The notes beneath the pieces are model-generated. The model was given only the letters and a program-made list of their open reading frames with translations. It made no database searches and was not told the origin of the DNA. Positions 5,018 through 5,992 of a stretch of DNA of 5,992 nt are shown here, in pieces. Made by a program: the position numbers and the translations under genes. The DNA is from an uncultured Oscillospiraceae bacterium (GTDB taxonomy: Bacteria; Bacillota; Clostridia; Oscillospirales; Oscillospiraceae): assembly GCA_944385195.1 (NCBI GenBank), contig CALWWH010000160.1, forward strand, positions 1 through 5,992, read 5' to 3'. Every line of letters begins with the position of its first letter. Position 1 is the stretch's first letter.

Positions 5018-5992
5018 ATGCCTCCCGCAAGCCAACGCAAGATGGTGCGGACCTATCTCGATGAGATCCCGCACGGCAACGAAGAGTTCCACGAACAAGA
5101 GATCAAAAAAACCCGCGCAGAACGCAAAGTCTTGACCGACGGCGCTACAGACCGTATCCTTTATAAGGATATCATTCGCATCGCCTGGCCCTCTCTGCTG
5201 GAGCTGATGCTGACCTCGCTGGTGTCCATGGTCGACATGATGATGGTCGGCAGTATGGCCGACGGTACCGCCGCCATCTCCTCGGTCTCCCTGGCGACGC
5301 AGCCCCGCTTCATCTTTATGACAATGATCATGTCCCTCAACACCGGCGCCACCGCCGTCGTCGCCCGCGCCCGCGGACGCAATGAGCACGACCGCGCCAA
5401 CGATATTCTCAAGCAGGCCCTAGCCTTTTCGTTCTTCTTGTCGATCCTCTCCTCCATCATCGGCTTCACCTTTGCCGAGCCGCTGATCCGCCTGATGGCC
5501 GGCTCCGGCATGGCAGAGTCCACCGTTGCCGACGGCGTGAGCTACCTGCGCATCCAAATGTGCGGCTTCTTTACCCTCTCCTTGACGCTGTGTATCACCG
5601 CCTCGCTGAGAGGTACAGGCAATTCCCGCGTCCCGATGGTCTACAATATGACCTCAAACCTCGTCAACGTCTTCTTTAACTACCTGCTCATCAACGGTAA
5701 CTTCGGCTTTCCAGCCCTGGGCGTCGCAGGCGCTTCCATCGCTACCGTCATCGGCCAGGTTGTGGCCATGTTCATGGCCTTCTACTCCATCACCTGCGGC
5801 AAGTACTACTTCAAAATCAAGATTATAGAGAAGTTCCGCCTGGACTTCAAGATCATCGGGGCCATCGCCAAGGTCGGCATCCCCGCCCTACTGGAGCAAT
5901 GCATCATGCGCGTTGGCATGATCATCTTCTCCCGCCAGGTCTCCTCCTTGGGCGAGGTCGACTTTGCTACCCATAACGTGTGCACGACCATC
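5018..5992 (+). CDS. MATE-family multidrug/cation efflux protein, C-terminus outside window
   Basis: 325 residues are visible; the family is usually about 440-470, so roughly the last quarter to third is missing at the right edge. It is an inner-membrane antiporter that exports drugs or organic cations using a sodium or proton gradient. Residues 1-50 are a charged hydrophilic N-terminus, longer than usual. Transmembrane helices then run from about residue 54: the first contains WPSLLELMLTSLVSMVDMMM with the conserved Asp73 before MMMVG. Further MATE marks are TGATAVVARARGR (109-121), RGTGNSRVPM (198-207), and GVAGASIATVIGQ (235-247), which is the loop and helix closing the first six-helix bundle; LLEQCIMRVG (291-300) opens the second bundle. 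Start 5018 is chosen from the ribosome binding site spacing; an in-frame ATG at 5009 would add three residues. It has its own promoter and a candidate operator. Substrate cannot be told from sequence. Confidence 0.92.
   Translation, partial: MPPASQRKMVRTYLDEIPHGNEEFHEQEIKKTRAERKVLTDGATDRILYKDIIRIAWPSLLELMLTSLVSMVDMMMVGSMADGTAAISSVSLATQPRFIFMTMIMSLNTGATAVVARARGRNEHDRANDILKQALAFSFFLSILSSIIGFTFAEPLIRLMAGSGMAESTVADGVSYLRIQMCGFFTLSLTLCITASLRGTGNSRVPMVYNMTSNLVNVFFNYLLINGNFGFPALGVAGASIATVIGQVVAMFMAFYSITCGKYYFKIKIIEKFRLDFKIIGAIAKVGIPALLEQCIMRVGMIIFSRQVSSLGEVDFATHNVCTTI

Noticed and set aside
4931..5523. Minus-strand open frames opposite the start of the MATE gene
   Set aside because: They cross the MATE promoter and coding region, have no ribosome binding site, and give Gly/His-rich or Met/Arg-rich translations typical of shadows.

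Overview
The window (about 6 kb, moderately high GC, every gene preceded by a Shine-Dalgarno sequence and near-consensus sigma-A type promoters) looks like a chromosomal segment of a Gram-positive anaerobe of the class Clostridia, perhaps an Oscillospiraceae/Ruminococcaceae-like gut lineage. That assignment is inferred from gene content, protein flavour and promoter style; the window contains no rRNA or other marker gene. I see no mobile element, CRISPR array, tRNA or phage gene.

Left half (minus strand, 2835 down to 1): a tight four-gene operon, in transcription order an XpaC-like membrane protein, a TelA/KlaA-family 'toxic anion resistance' protein, a divergent single-pass LemA-like protein, and a secreted or anchored TPM-domain protein that runs off the left edge. 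The last two junctions are 4-base stop/start overlaps (TTGA and ATGA) and the first gap is 23 bases, so the four proteins are probably made together. XpaC-TelA and LemA-TPM are each known as recurring gene pairs; here they are joined into one unit whose function is poorly defined, most likely at the cell envelope or in stress tolerance.

Middle (2836-2972): a compact divergent regulatory region. A TTGACT-N17-TAAAAT promoter drives the left operon and a TTGACA-N17-TATGAT promoter drives the right one, with the two -35 boxes only 21 bp apart. Two overlapping perfect inverted repeats lie in the -10/spacer region of the left promoter and look like operators.

Right half (plus strand): a two-gene unit with a PLP-dependent threonine ammonia-lyase carrying a C-terminal ACT domain, then ribulose-phosphate 3-epimerase, closed by a strong intrinsic terminator at 4871-4902. 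After it, a separate promoter (TTGACT-N17-TATAAT) with a 16-bp inverted repeat at the predicted transcription start drives a MATE-family multidrug/cation efflux protein, cut by the right edge of the window.

Most of the window is ordinary housekeeping. The parts worth a second look are the XpaC-TelA-LemA-TPM operon with its palindromic promoter, and the likely locally regulated MATE exporter.
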